64,000 nt of DNA, from positions 35,591,884 through 35,655,883 of the forward strand of contig CM074200.1 of NCBI GenBank assembly GCA_037179385.1, read 5' to 3'. This DNA comes from Holothuria scabra (Eukaryota > Echinodermata > Holothuroidea > Aspidochirotida > Holothuriidae). Positions 11,101 through 21,735 of the stretch are shown piece after piece. The translations under genes were made by a program, and so were the position numbers. The notes below the pieces were generated by a model. The model was not told the DNA's origin. It worked only from the letters and a program-made list of their open reading frames with translations, and made no database searches. Numbering within the stretch: the first letter of the stretch is position 1; every line of letters begins with the position of its first letter.

Positions 11101-14100
11101 CTACTTGTTTCACCAATTATAGGGAAAAAATACCGAATTTCAGTATTGTCACACATGACCAGTGGTAAGTGAACATTTCACCTATTTTGAAGAGTGTTAG
11201 CCCCTTCCACCACCCTGGACTGGGTGTTGAGTCTTATAACATCTCCCACAAAACATGATGTTTCATCTGTCATAACAAAAAGAAAACAAAAATACTTTTC
11301 ATCGTTTCGGATCTATATATTTATACAACCAAGATATCTGAAACGGGCCTTAAAGGTCTGGTCACATGAAAATGACAAAATTGGGTATTAGGTGCCAAGC
11401 GTACTAAAGCGGAGAAAGTAGCCGCAATTATCATCAAAATCAAAATTAATGAAATTGAGCTCAATATGCAAATTTTGTAATGTCTAGCGATGAGGGGTGT
11501 GCCATATGTGGCTAAAATAATCCTGTGTTTTTACAATCTTCAAGGAAAGTTGTTACAGTTTGAAAGATAACTAATAAAGGGATAACAAAAGAAGAGTCAA
11601 CACTGCTCAACACTCCACATCATTATTTTTTGCATTTCAACAAGATGCTTCAGACGACACAATCAAAATTTGAAGAGGTTTATCTTGGGAACCTTAAAAG
11701 ATACTAACATAATATCAACAGATTTTCCTTAAAGAAAGTCGACTCCCTATCTGCAAAGTAAAGTCGTGGCTTTTTGCTGACATGTCACACTACATTTAAC
11801 CTTTAAGAAATGTAAATGATTTTGGAAAGTGCCTGTTACGCTGTTGGTGTCACTAACGCAAAGTAACGAGACATGGGCGGTCGCCCACACTACAGCTACT
11901 TGGATGTAAAAATACGGGGTTCCTTCCTGCGAGGCCCTTTCTCCAGCACAGTGCGTCACCACTAGAACAGAAAAGTTTCCACAGTTACTCGTCGTCAACT
12001 TCTGTAAGTTTTCCCGGACATCAAAAGCTGACAGTGCACTTGGGGTATGAATTAAAAGGTACTGACTTTGAACGAGATATAAATGCAGCTAATTAAATGT
12101 CACACGTTGTAAGAGTAACCAAATCAAACTATTTTGGAGAATTTTGAAAACGTCTTCATTTCCCTATCGCTCCTAACTCGCTCCTTCGACTTTAAGTAAA
12201 CCCTGTATTCTGCATCCACCCTGGCTTACTGGGACCACTCGTTTAATTTGGAGCTAATATTCCCATTTGTTTCGACTTTCGTAGGAGAGTGGAACGATCA
12301 GTTTTGCGTAATTTAAAAAGCCAAATGTTAAAGGTCACATTTAGTCCTATATAAGAGTGTGTATATGGTCAAATTTGTGATTACATCAGTGTTAAATCCC
12401 CTCAAACGGGAAGTAATTAAAGAGGATTCAACAAGGATTCAGAATAACTGTAGATGCAATGATCATATAGTGACAAAACATCAGGATGAAAACACCTGCG
12501 GGCAAATTTCTTGTTTGAATTGCGTTGGGTTAAGAATGTGAGCATTATACGAAACAAAGAGTGGAGGTGAATTTCGTAATACATCTTTGCAGGTAGACTG
12601 GAGAAACTCGCCACCGTCACCACGAATAGTATTGGCTGTTATCGATGATAAAAGTGGGGACTCTTTGTCCGTTGTCATCCCGTCAGAGCACGCGTCGCTC
12701 ATCAAAATGCACGATTTGGTTGAAAATACCCCGGTTCTTCTGAAGTACTTTGAGACCAAAGGAGAAGGCGGCACTAATTATCTGATCTCCACGTATCAGT
12801 CAGATATACAGGTACTTGTTAAATATGTATCGTTTGTTATTTTCCAGAACTACAGTTTTTCTTTTGCTCCAGTGTCCTGTGCATGCTCTCACATCGACTT
12901 TTAATTTGACCAGAGAGTTGCTAAAGACTCCCACATTTGACGGAACCAAGAGGCATTTTATATTTCCTATTTGACAAGGCACTTTCGCATGAAGGTTTGT
13001 GAACAATTAATTCGTATTATGGAGACCTGGCAACATCGTGGCTCCCTAGCAAGTGTGCTTGTCACGTCCTTCCGTCCAAAATATTGACTTTATAGCGGGG
13101 TTATGGCATCTTGAAAAGATGCTTATATCATCTTCTACTATTTAACAAAATCGGAATCTAGTTTTTATACATCAGAATGTACTGAAGGTAGCAAAACATG
13201 TAAGAAATGGCTCACGTTGCAACAATTTTTGCAGGTGAGCACTACTCATGAAGCAACACCGAACTGTGCAGACAGGGATAGCGAATCAAAGGAAGTTCAC
13301 TACTGGAAGTCCAATTTTCAATTCAAAAAGGCTTCAAGGGACTTGAAAGGGAAATGACACGTATGCATGAAGAATTTTCAAATATGAAAAAGAACTTTGA
13401 CAAGTCTACCGAATAGTGAGGTTGACGTTATACCGAAAGCGGGGTCATATTGGAGAAATCAGTAAGGGAACAAATACTGACCGAGAAAGATCAATCATTT
13501 TTTTACTATTGCAGTTTATGCTTAACGTTGTTTCCGGAGCCGTTACTTCATTCCCCTAAAATCGGTAGTTTTCTCCTTTAAAAGCTTAACCTAGACATCC
13601 CCTTGCCGGGGAAGAAAGAAGTCTACAGGGCACGGAACTGACCACATAGCAGAAGAAACTAACGACTTTTGGGGGTTGTGAACCTTCATTTTCAGAGTCG
13701 CCTGCCCCTGTAGCTACGCTACCGGGTGTTTAAGGGTCCCAGATGCAAAATGGTACAAAATGTTTAAATATTTTGAGATACTAGTAAAATTCCAAAGTTT
13801 TCAAAACATGGTATTGAAAGTGTGGGTAATTACTTCAACGGGCTACGGTCAATGTGAATTTAAATACCGGGTGTACTCTATAAGTAATTAGAATCACAAC
13901 GAAAATTGTGATAGTTTGGAAAGAAATTACGCAAAATTTAGTAGAGAACCATTTTAAATGAAAATGGTAAAATAAATCCATGAATTAATCAAAAATACAC
14001 TTCAATCTACTGCGGGGAAATCACAGACCGAGGGTGGGGGTGGGGGGAGTGGTAGTGGTACCCACTGGTGCTGCTGAGACACCGCTACATATGCCTACCG

Positions 14101-17100
14101 GTGTTAGATTGTTAATACAAAAGATGTTAAAATATGTTCTTTCGAACGGCACCTAATCATATACTTTATCTGCAGAAAGAGGATGGAGGTGTACCACTAG
14201 CTAATTCCAGATTAAAGTCTCTTATTTAGCAAACTTCAGTTTGATTTTACTTCTCTGATAATGGTCTAAATACGAAATGGCCGAATCGTCATGCGAATGT
14301 GTTATACGAATTTGTGCGCGTTTCGAAATTTTGCTTTAGAAATCATTGATTTTTCTGAAAAAAGTTGCATGCAGACTGTGCATTGAGACATTTCCTTAAA
14401 ATGTGTTTGCCAATTTCAGCCTGCCACGCTGGTCATTCACACAAGATTACATATTTCATTAAAACCTAGTTGGGCACGATTCCTCTTTTTCAGATTCCTA
14501 AATGTTAAGGTCGTTCATAACAACACCTGCTGGTCTATGCACACGACAACAAAATAATCATAGAGACCGATGAATAATGTAGGTTGATATGCAACTGACA
14601 TATGCGCGCGAAGGTACAGAAAAATCGATCGTAATCGGCAGAAGACACCCTTCATGACCTACTGTAGAGTCTTTTTGGTAGTACCTTAGTTTTAAGTTTC
14701 AGATCACAAAAAGTGGGGGATACTTTAACGTTAGTGTCCCTTCCACTCAAACACGTTCGGGGAGGAACATGTTCCCCCTGTCCACCCCCCCCCCCAAAAA
14801 AAAAAAAACAAATGGAGGCCCATGCATCCATACCGTCGGCTTTCTCACTGTGGATCAGACCTTTAGACACTCAAAAAATAAATGAGTGAAATTTCATTTG
14901 TTACAAGAGGGAAGGTTACAAAGTTCACTCGAGCGAAAATTAACTCCTTGATGGAATGCCTACAGGGCCCACTTAGAAAAGGTTATCTATTAAGACACTA
15001 TTAAAAAAGTATATTTCCACTCTTCTTGGAGTGAAATGGCACTCTAAAGGGGTGAATTGGCACCTCTCACTCTATTAAAGAGTGACGGAGTTCACCCTTA
15101 TGTTCTTAGAGTGCACAGTAACATCCCGTCTTTTCATTTCATTAAATTGTTTTATTTCAACAGTAAATGAACATAACGACATGTGTGTACAACCAATAAT
15201 AGTTGTTAAACAACGCTTGTGAATGGAAGTGCTCTTAAAACCCTTCTACGATTGAAAGCAAAAGCTTTCCAAGAGAGAGCAGACACGAAAGTAAGCAAAA
15301 GAGCAAATGAAATTCCTCTCATACTTCTACACTCCTCACCCAGCAACCTGCCGTACCCGACCTACAACATCAATGAGAACTGACATAATATTTTGATAAA
15401 TCTTTCCTCGAGGACGCAACTGACTGATGCTGATGTTTCTAGGGTAGTGTGTTCCAAGTCATAATGGATCTACGCTATGTCAACCATTTGTGACACCAAC
15501 ACACTTTGTCATTAACAATTTTCCCTAAGTTGCTTTTGTTTTCTGTGAAGAAGATGTTGCTCTTACCTGCAAAATGTACCAAGTAACAAGACTTAAAGAC
15601 ATTACGTATATCATTTACAAAGGTAATAAAGAGTAGACTATAGAGGTCTTCCAATAGATCCCCAAATTTTACTCTAAGAGAATAGATCTAGAATACACAT
15701 TATTAAAAGAAGTGAATTTTTGCATTAGAGATACTTACCTCTTTATCCAAAGCCAAGCATTTCCTCTTACAACGTACTGTGATAATGTACATTTCGAATA
15801 CTGGTTTCTTGACGAATTATTTTAGGGTAACTCATGGAGTAGGGTTTGGGTGTTCATCAATCCCATATCTGTTCATCACATGTACCTTTCAATTCACTAA
15901 CTATATCAAATAACAAAGTTGAAGGGATATTCATCTCTTACTGTGTTATCAAAGTAGTTGTGCTGATGATACAATAATTTTTACGAATAGAAAAAGAAGT
16001 TATTAGGAAAAATTCAGAATGGTCATTGCCGTAATCAGAGGGGCATGGTGTTTCCAGTAAAATGCCTTTGACTACTCCCCTCCCCCCAGACAAAAAGAGA
16101 AATTTGAAGGAAAAAATATTGAGCAAAACTTGTCGAAGAAAACTTTTTACATATACCACTTGAAAGTATGGATTTCAAATGTATAAAAGGAACCGTAAGT
16201 GCCATGTCCGGCAATCTTAGAAGCATTTTTAGCCAATATTTCTCTTTATGCTACACGCCAACCGATGATGGTTCTCCGCCCTTACTCCAAATCCAGTTAT
16301 GGGCCAGATATGAAATTCCATATATCGGCCAGATATGGATTTCGTATCTGGCCCATATCTGCTGCAGATATGGCTTTTATATCAGGGCCAGATAAAAAAT
16401 TGGGCAGATATAACCTTGATCTGTGCCAGAACCAGATCCAATCCATTTATGGGCCAGATAAAATTTTATCTGGATCAGGTCTTCATCTGGAACAGATATG
16501 AACCATATTATGCAATACCATGTATGGCTTATATCAAGCTACTCCATACTGATCCCATATAAAGCAGTACAATATCTGGTTTATATAAAGATGTACTGTA
16601 TTGATCCCATACTAATGACACAAGTATTGTGCATATATGTCCCATATCTGGACCATATATGACTGGACCAAAATTTATAAGTGCACTACCTTTGTGTAAA
16701 GCGTATCAGAAGCCTTCTGAGCAAGCTTAATTTTAAGGGTTATCTGTACATCTATGATAAAGTTAAATGCCCATCGTATAAGATTGACTTAAGTATTGGA
16801 AGTTTTTAAATTATTTAATAATGAAGAAAAAAACTGCTTTGAAATTCCTACTTTTAAATGTTTACACTGCATTGTTGGTTCAACTTATCATATGGGGCAA
16901 TATCCCAACATAAATTTTGTTGAAGGTTTTATGGTTTTCACAAATTACTTCCTTAATCACAATAAAAAAGAAAATCAGGGCCCTTAACTCCTGATCACGC
17001 CCACATTGGAAAGTCATTTGCATATGTTAGTATAATAGGGCTGAATATGGTTTGAATGTTCTGATTTTGGTTTGTTGATACTTGTTCAGCTTCCAGAGAA

Positions 17101-19726
17101 GGTTTTTATGTAGGACAGGTACACAAATTAAACCAAAAAGTATTAATATGGCTGTGTAAAAGTTTGTATGTAATTCTGTCTTGGTATTTTGATCAGTTAT
17201 ATCTGGCTTAATATGGCCATATCAAACTTTATTTGCATATCTGGGAAGGCATTTCATCAATTTATATCTGGCTTGAAATAGGCCATATCAAACTTTATTT
17301 GCATATCTGGACAGGGAATGAAACAAGTTATATCTGGCTTGATAAGACCTTACAAAACTTTATTTGCATAACTGGGAAGGCATTTCATCAATTTATATCT
17401 GGCTTGATATGGCCATAAAAAACTTAATTTGTATATCTGGGAAAAATTCCGTCAAGTTATATCTGGCTTGATATGGCCATATAAAACTTTATTTGCATAT
17501 CTGGGAAGGCATGGTATCAATTTATATCTGGTTTGATATGGCCATATCAAACTTTATTTGCATATCTGGAACCCTCTTGAATTAAGTTATATATGGCTTG
17601 ATGCGGCCATATAAAACTTGATATTTTATATCAAGGCATCTAAATCTAGCTGTATATCTGGCTTGATATGGTTATATAAAGGCTATATTTGACCAGATAT
17701 ATCCAGGTTACAATCTATATCTGGATTTGGAGTAAGGGCGCTAAGATGGTGTCATTTCTGCTTGCCCCACCACAACTCAACGCTTGCCACCCAAATAAAA
17801 AGTCTGTCTACGTCACTGGGTATACTTTTGCTGGTCACTTGTTATCTTATGGCTTAAGCAGAGACATGTGTACACGAATAATAAATAAGTTATTATATTA
17901 AACATTTTTGTCTTAGGTCATCCAAGATGACAGTCTACAACATCTGGTTGACTTTGATGAGTCAAGAGAAGGATATGTTAATGAAGTGGATGAAGTGCAG
18001 TTTTACCTGGCTTGTCCCGACTGCTTTCATGTCAAAGTAGATGGTAAGTCTTATATTTTTATTCCAAAAAGCAGACCAGCCTTTGATGTGAATATATGAT
18101 TTTGTGAGCAGGTAGTTTAACTAATGGCAATTTACAAGTCACAGATTTATAGTTCAGACTAATGCTCGCATCGGACACACATTCCTTACCCATGCTTATT
18201 GACTCTACGAGGATGACACTGTGTACCCAATGATTGTGCTGTACGCTCTGATCAAAAATAAAAAATATCACGGCCCTTACACTTCGGAATTCAATATCAT
18301 TGAAAGCTTTCAAACCTTTACTTTAACGAGGTACATTTGGAATTGGCTATCTGACCTCCCCGGGTGGCTAAAGCAATCTACCACTAACAACGCATTTCTA
18401 AAGCACTGAAAGTAAAGTAGGGCAGTGACGTAGCTACGTGGGGGGGGGGGGGCAGGGGGTAGATTGTCAGTCCCGGTTCTGAAAATGAAAAATTAGGAAA
18501 TTTGCCATTTGTGACAACAGTCAACTAGAGTGTGGTTTTTCCAAAAGCCTCCCTCATGGATCACTTCAGTTTGGTAAAATTTTCCGAGCACTGGAAATAA
18601 TAAAATTCGTAAATTTGCATATGTGACACCAGATCATAAGTGACACCGGTTACTACTCTGCTATTTTCATAGATTTTGTTCCATACAATCCCAAATTTTG
18701 TCCAATATAAGCCCTTTCTTCTGAAATTTTCCATCTTAAAAAGGCAGCAAAGTTAAGCTTTGTAGCCGTTAAGCTAACCCCTCACCACACGACTTTTCGA
18801 ACCGCAACTCAACTCGATCGTCGGATCTCCAACAGTCGTGTAATGTGCGTGAGTTTACGACCGCAACTGGAAGTTGCAAGACCAGTTTTAAGTTGCGCCG
18901 ACTTCAGTCGGGAAAGACCAACATGTTGGTTCTTCCCGACTGATATCGGTGTGCCTTGAAACTGGTCTTAACATTGCCAGTCACAGTTGTAGCGACGATC
19001 GATTTGAGTTGTGGTGTGCAAAGTCGTGAAATGTGTTGCTAGCTTTAGATAATTTATATGTAGCAACAACAAGCTTGATTCCGTGCAATCTTACACTTTC
19101 CAATAGGAAGCGCAGAATCTTCAATAATCCCCCACCTTTTTAAAATTAACTTACACGAAATCAACATTCTTAAATTGTGTTCACAATTGGCCAAACTTCG
19201 CGCACCGCAAATTACAACTTCAATACAGTGGTGTTCATACTTAAAAACCCGGAAAATGTGTGGCTGCCCCCGAAAAAATCTAGCTACGCTACTGATATGA
19301 AGACAGATTTAAACTCTATTAAATGGAGTTTGTGTTAAGTACAAATGCAACTTCGTTCTTGAGTTGAGAAATATCGACCAAACACCTGTGTCTTCCATTA
19401 CAGACACCATGCGATGCCGGTCGTGCGAAGAAACGTTCAGAGAGAGTGATCTAGAAAGGTATTTTTACGTAAAAATTATCCTGGAACTTACCGATGTAGA
19501 CGAAGATAGTGAAGACGAAGAGAAGACGATAGATGGAGTAATTTTTAAAGATGATCTGATGAAAACCATACAAACATATGATAATAATGTAAATCAACCC
19601 CAAACAAAGGAAGAAGTCGATGAATTGTGTGAAATTTTGATTGACAAAAAGGTGAAATTAATGATAAAATCAAGAGGAAGTAGAACAAATAATGTCTTCG
19701 TGAAACTAAGAATTTTGCAGCCATAG
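7690..19726 (+). CDS. OB-fold/zinc-ribbon protein, RPA70/SHLD2-like (3' four exons)
   Basis: Spliced gene, exons 7690-8168, 12593-12811, 17917-18043 and 19404-19726, all with GT-AG borders and matching phases; stop TAG 19724-19726. The visible C-terminal part is about 381 residues. The end has CPDC, ten residues, then CRSC, followed by an acidic strand-rich tail. That is the layout of the RPA70 C-terminal OB-fold with inserted zinc ribbon. Exon 2 (GVVKEVDW...IVLAVIDDKSGDSLSVVIP) reads as another OB-fold. Known family: RPA70, and its relative SHLD2 (FAM35), carry three OB-folds and a zinc ribbon and bind single-stranded DNA. Canonical RPA70 is better conserved than this, so SHLD2-like is my inference. 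5' exons are missing. Alternative: another RPA-like OB-fold protein. Confidence 0.55.
8225..8509 (+). mobile_element. TTAA-flanked MITE (family copy)
   Basis: The element begins agggcctgtcctcttacccca after TTAA (8221-8224) and ends ggggtgagagaattgggccc before TTAA (8510-8513), giving terminal inverted repeats of about 20 bases with mismatches. TTAA duplication is typical of piggyBac and Kolobok groups. It lies in the intron after the first visible exon of the OB-fold gene. Length 285 bp; no coding capacity. Confidence 0.75.
8514..9841. other. Intron sequence, mostly unassigned
   Basis: Part of the 4.4-kb intron between 8169 and 12592. Around 9280-9350 the phrases agagtacccggagaaaaaccctcg and gcgggatttgagcccatg look like a decayed tRNA-derived SINE (a B-box-like gggatttgagccc), but the A box was not identified. 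A G-rich run occurs at 8890-8910. Confidence 0.35.
9842..10045 (-). mobile_element. Partial copy of TTAA-type MITE, reverse orientation
   Basis: On the minus strand the phrases run ccaattggcaaaacac, gtactgagagtgttttgatta, acactagggtgacc, then ctgggtgaggatgagttttagacagttgtgggagggc, in the same order as the copy at 35816-36111. A T-run interrupts it near 9916-9932. Both ends are truncated or decayed. Confidence 0.6.
10255..10351 (+). mobile_element. Internally deleted MITE fragment
   Basis: It starts like the family (gcagtcaactatcacccta) and jumps to the 3' end (gttggaggggg, gagaattggaactgttcggagtgagatgattaggcct, then TTAA at 10348-10351). The middle of the element is missing. Confidence 0.55.
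10352..12592. other. Intron sequence, nothing recognised
   Basis: AT-rich intronic DNA of the OB-fold gene. A short palindromic pair (tacgtgtaaggtatgtagttacatacc near 11055-11080, and tcagtattgtcacac / gtgtgacaatactga at 11005-11155) suggests another small hairpin relic. No coding signal. Confidence 0.35.
12593..12811 (+). CDS. OB-fold gene, second visible exon
   Basis: The acceptor is catctttgcag ending at 12592 and the donor is gtactt at 12812. It is exactly 73 codons in phase 0 at both ends. It encodes VDWRNSPPSPR, IVLAVIDDKSGDSLSVVIP, then a helical stretch and a final strand NYLISTYQSDI, the strand-helix-strand order of an OB-fold core. Confidence 0.65.
12812..16276. other. Intron sequence with one dispersed repeat
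   Basis: First part of the 5.1-kb intron between 12812 and 17916. Apart from the repeat at 13695-14310 and a C(11)A(12) tract at about 14786-14808, I recognise nothing. Confidence 0.4.
13695..14310 (+). repeat. Dispersed ~600-bp repeat, copy 1
   Basis: Collinear with 37541-38100 throughout: cagagtcgcctg..cctgtagctacg, gtgggtaattacttcaacgggctacgg, aattagaatcacaacgaaaatt, gacaccgctac, gtaagattgttaatacaaaa-type phrase, agaaagaggatggaggtgta and ttttacttctc..taatggtctaaatac. The gtagctacg phrase resembles ends of hAT-like elements in invertebrates, but no intact termini were found. Confidence 0.7.
16277..17740. mobile_element. Non-autonomous DNA transposon with 20-bp TIRs and internal tandem repeats
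   Basis: Perfect terminal inverted repeats: cgcccttactccaaatccag at 16277-16296 and its exact reverse complement at 17721-17740. The left third is packed with ccagatat motifs in mixed orientation; the right third (17190-17705) is a tandem array of about eight ~65-bp units, each with tatatctggcttgatatgg and aactttatttgcatatctgg. The middle (16690-17185) is AT-rich and non-coding. No transposase and no clear target duplication. It lies in the intron before exon 17917-18043. Confidence 0.8.
17190..17705 (+). repeat. ~65-bp tandem array inside the TIR element
   Basis: Units begin gttatatctggctt or tttatatctggctt alternately, giving a weak 130-bp dimer pattern. Each unit holds two atatctgg motifs. 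Lengths vary between about 61 and 66 bases. Units at the right end are most diverged. Confidence 0.8.
17917..18043 (+). CDS. OB-fold gene, third visible exon (first zinc CxxC)
   Basis: The acceptor is tttttgtcttag ending at 17916, the donor gtaagt at 18044. It encodes 42 codons plus one base, ending in FYLACPDCFHVKVD. The CPDC pair is the first half of the zinc ribbon, split from the second half by the next intron. Confidence 0.65.
18423..19294. mobile_element. hAT-like TIR element in last intron
   Basis: The left end is cagtgacgtagctacgtggggg; the right end reads, on the other strand, cagtagcgtagctagatttt...cgggggcagccac. The terminal cagtg/a-cgtagcta inverted repeat of about 14 bases followed by G-rich sequence is a common end type of hAT-like MITEs. 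No 8-bp duplication is preserved (aagtaggg versus atatgaag). It contains the long palindrome at 18785-19030. Confidence 0.55.
18785..19030. repeat. ~245-bp imperfect palindrome
   Basis: Centred near 18923-18924 at accaacatgttggt. The inner 38 bases (18905-18942, cagtcgggaa...ttcccgactg) are almost perfect. Outer matching blocks include aagaccagtttt / aaactggtctt, actcgatcgtcg / cgacgatcgat, gcaactcaa / ttgagttg and acacgactttt / aaagtcgtg. Such an arm arrangement forms one long hairpin. Confidence 0.75.
19404..19726 (+). CDS. OB-fold gene, last exon (second CxxC and C-terminus)
   Basis: The acceptor is cttccattacag ending at 19403; two bases complete the split aspartate codon and the exon reads DTMRCRSCEETF and onward to the stop. 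An acidic loop (DVDEDSEDEEK, encoded near 19495-19530) follows the first strand, then alternating helices and strands ending KLRILQP. The spacing of strands after the zinc ribbon resembles RPA70's C-terminal domain. Confidence 0.65.
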
Positions 19727-19761
19727 GGCAACAACTCCCTTAAGAATATGTTAATCCAGAA

Positions 19762-19920
19762 CAGTGACGGAACTACTATATGGTCAGGGAGCGACTTCCA
19801 CTCCCCTGATGTAACGAAATTGCCTGTCGGCTACCTTTTAAGGTTTCTAACATCCTGCTTCAACATGTCCCTGCAGACCATCCTCGTCCCCTCTGACCAG
19901 AATCCCTAGCTCCGCCACTG
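19762..19920. mobile_element. Short hAT-like MITE just after the OB-fold gene stop
   Basis: The ends are cagtgacggaactac...ggtcaggg and, reversed, cagtggcggagctaggg...tggtcagagg. Near-duplicate flanks ttaatccagaa (left) and ttcaatccagaa (right, a few bases out) suggest a target duplication. It starts 36 bases after the stop codon, so it probably lies in the 3' untranslated region. Confidence 0.6.
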
Positions 19921-21735
19921 ATTCAATCCAGAAGCAGTGCGATATTTGGGTTGTTTTTTTTTTTTTTTAAGGAGCTATCTATCATTATCACGAGCGTAAT
20001 GATTAATGGTGGCTTAAGTCCTTTTCTTAGCTCCTATTATTGTTAATATTTTGTGTAATATGTGTTTCCCTGTAAATTTCTTGTTGACTTTATGATTAAC
20101 CCTACCTTTTGTTAGTGTAACAGAGTTGAAAGCCAAACATATTTCATCTTTTGGTAGTAAGGTCTTAAGTAGCAGTAGTATTTGAGATAAAAGACACGAA
20201 TAGTTTTTGTACATTGTGTGTTTACTGTTTTCAGAAAAAGCATAAGAGCAAACGCTTATGGGGAATTTTAACAACTCTGTTTATAAAAAGAGTAAGTTTA
20301 ATAATTCTTATATCAAATTAAGAACTTTTTTGAGCAAATCATTAAGGGCAATTTTTATCTCTTTAACCATCTCTTTACATAACAAAATAATTGGCTTTAA
20401 GTTTGGGCATAGCAGAGGTCCGTTGTGGCCTTCTTAGGTGGTGGCTTTCAAAGTACTTTTCTATGGCAGTGGCCTAGCTGGATATTCATGAGCTACGAAC
20501 CAGAGCCAAGACATTTGGAACAAAACCTTGGCAATTTTGGGGACCTAACGGAAGTTTCCGGGTTATGGAGTTATGTACTGACCCCGTCACCATAAACCAT
20601 ACACAGATGATGTGAATGTTACTTTGAAACTGCAAAAGCCACTGGAAACACGTCAAAATAAGGAGAGAAGACGTATTTTACAGTTTTTCTTACAATGACA
20701 GCCTTGTATACTTTGTCTCTATGACCTTTAGTCATATTTCTAGTTGTCATGTATTTTGTGATAATTTGATTTATGATATAACACAGTGTGAAAGTCTGAC
20801 GACATTATTTCTATACTTCAAGGCTAAGGCTAATTACAGTTCATGTTATCTTTAACATTAAACGTCAAACATGGAGCGGGCAATTCTTTGCTGTTGGTCC
20901 ATGTTGCAATACCAAAGTCCAAGTGCCCTTTAAAATCGGCTACCGTGGTAGGTTTATCTCCCTTCAATTTGATACCACAATATGAAAAATAGCAGTCAAA
21001 TCATTTCCGTTTCATTCGACTTTTGCATAGTCACTAGTATTGAAGAACAGTTAATTCATTGCAATTATATTTTAATTGTACAAGGCAGTGAAGGTGGACG
21101 GCGTAAGGGTGTCTGGGTCTAACAGTAGCCCGGGGTAATTGGGCTGTCCTACGTTTTTTATTCTCCGAAAGTGGGCGCTTTCATATTGGTCCAACCGGAG
21201 TTACATGCGGCTCTGGGTCCAGCTAGGGTTTGGTTGGATGAAGTTTTACTGCCCAGTCTCCAAATTATTGGTTCAAGTCGAGCCGGCCACGGTCTTCTTT
21301 CCAGTTGTGCCTCACTGGATTGTTTTCCCCACCCCGTTGTTTGTTGTCACCAAGCACAATGGGTGTAGGTTCCGTTTTGAAAGTCTACTGTACAACACGG
21401 GCAGGACTGGAACTCCCGACCTCCCGACTGTGGATGGGGTTCTTACAAAGAGAGAGTTGCAACAACCGGTGATTTGACGACATAGGCTACCTTCATATAG
21501 GTAAGTAAACCGTTAACGCTCATCTGCAGAACTAGTATGAAGTTATTTGATAAAATAAATCAAGTAACTGTGATTTAATATATCACAAAGGATAAAAATG
21601 AATAACACCGGGTATTAAAGGTATGAAAATTAGAGTTCTGCGTGGGGCACTAGGGTAGTGATACCAAACTTCACGTGCGATCGAATTGGGACCAATAAAC
21701 TGTGCTGTTGTCGAGTCCGGATGTTAACTTCAAGA
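19921..21735. other. Unassigned DNA downstream of the OB-fold gene
   Basis: AT-rich sequence with a T-run near 19954-19968. The open frame at 21139-21477 (about 112 codons, TTG-type start) has no recognisable domain. I see no gene here. Confidence 0.4.

Noticed and set aside
17190..17705. CRISPR-like repeat array
   Set aside because: Repeats are contiguous without unique spacers, in eukaryotic DNA and inside a TIR element.
21139..21477. 112-codon open frame as a gene
   Set aside because: No recognisable domain and no splice context; probably chance or part of an unknown repeat.
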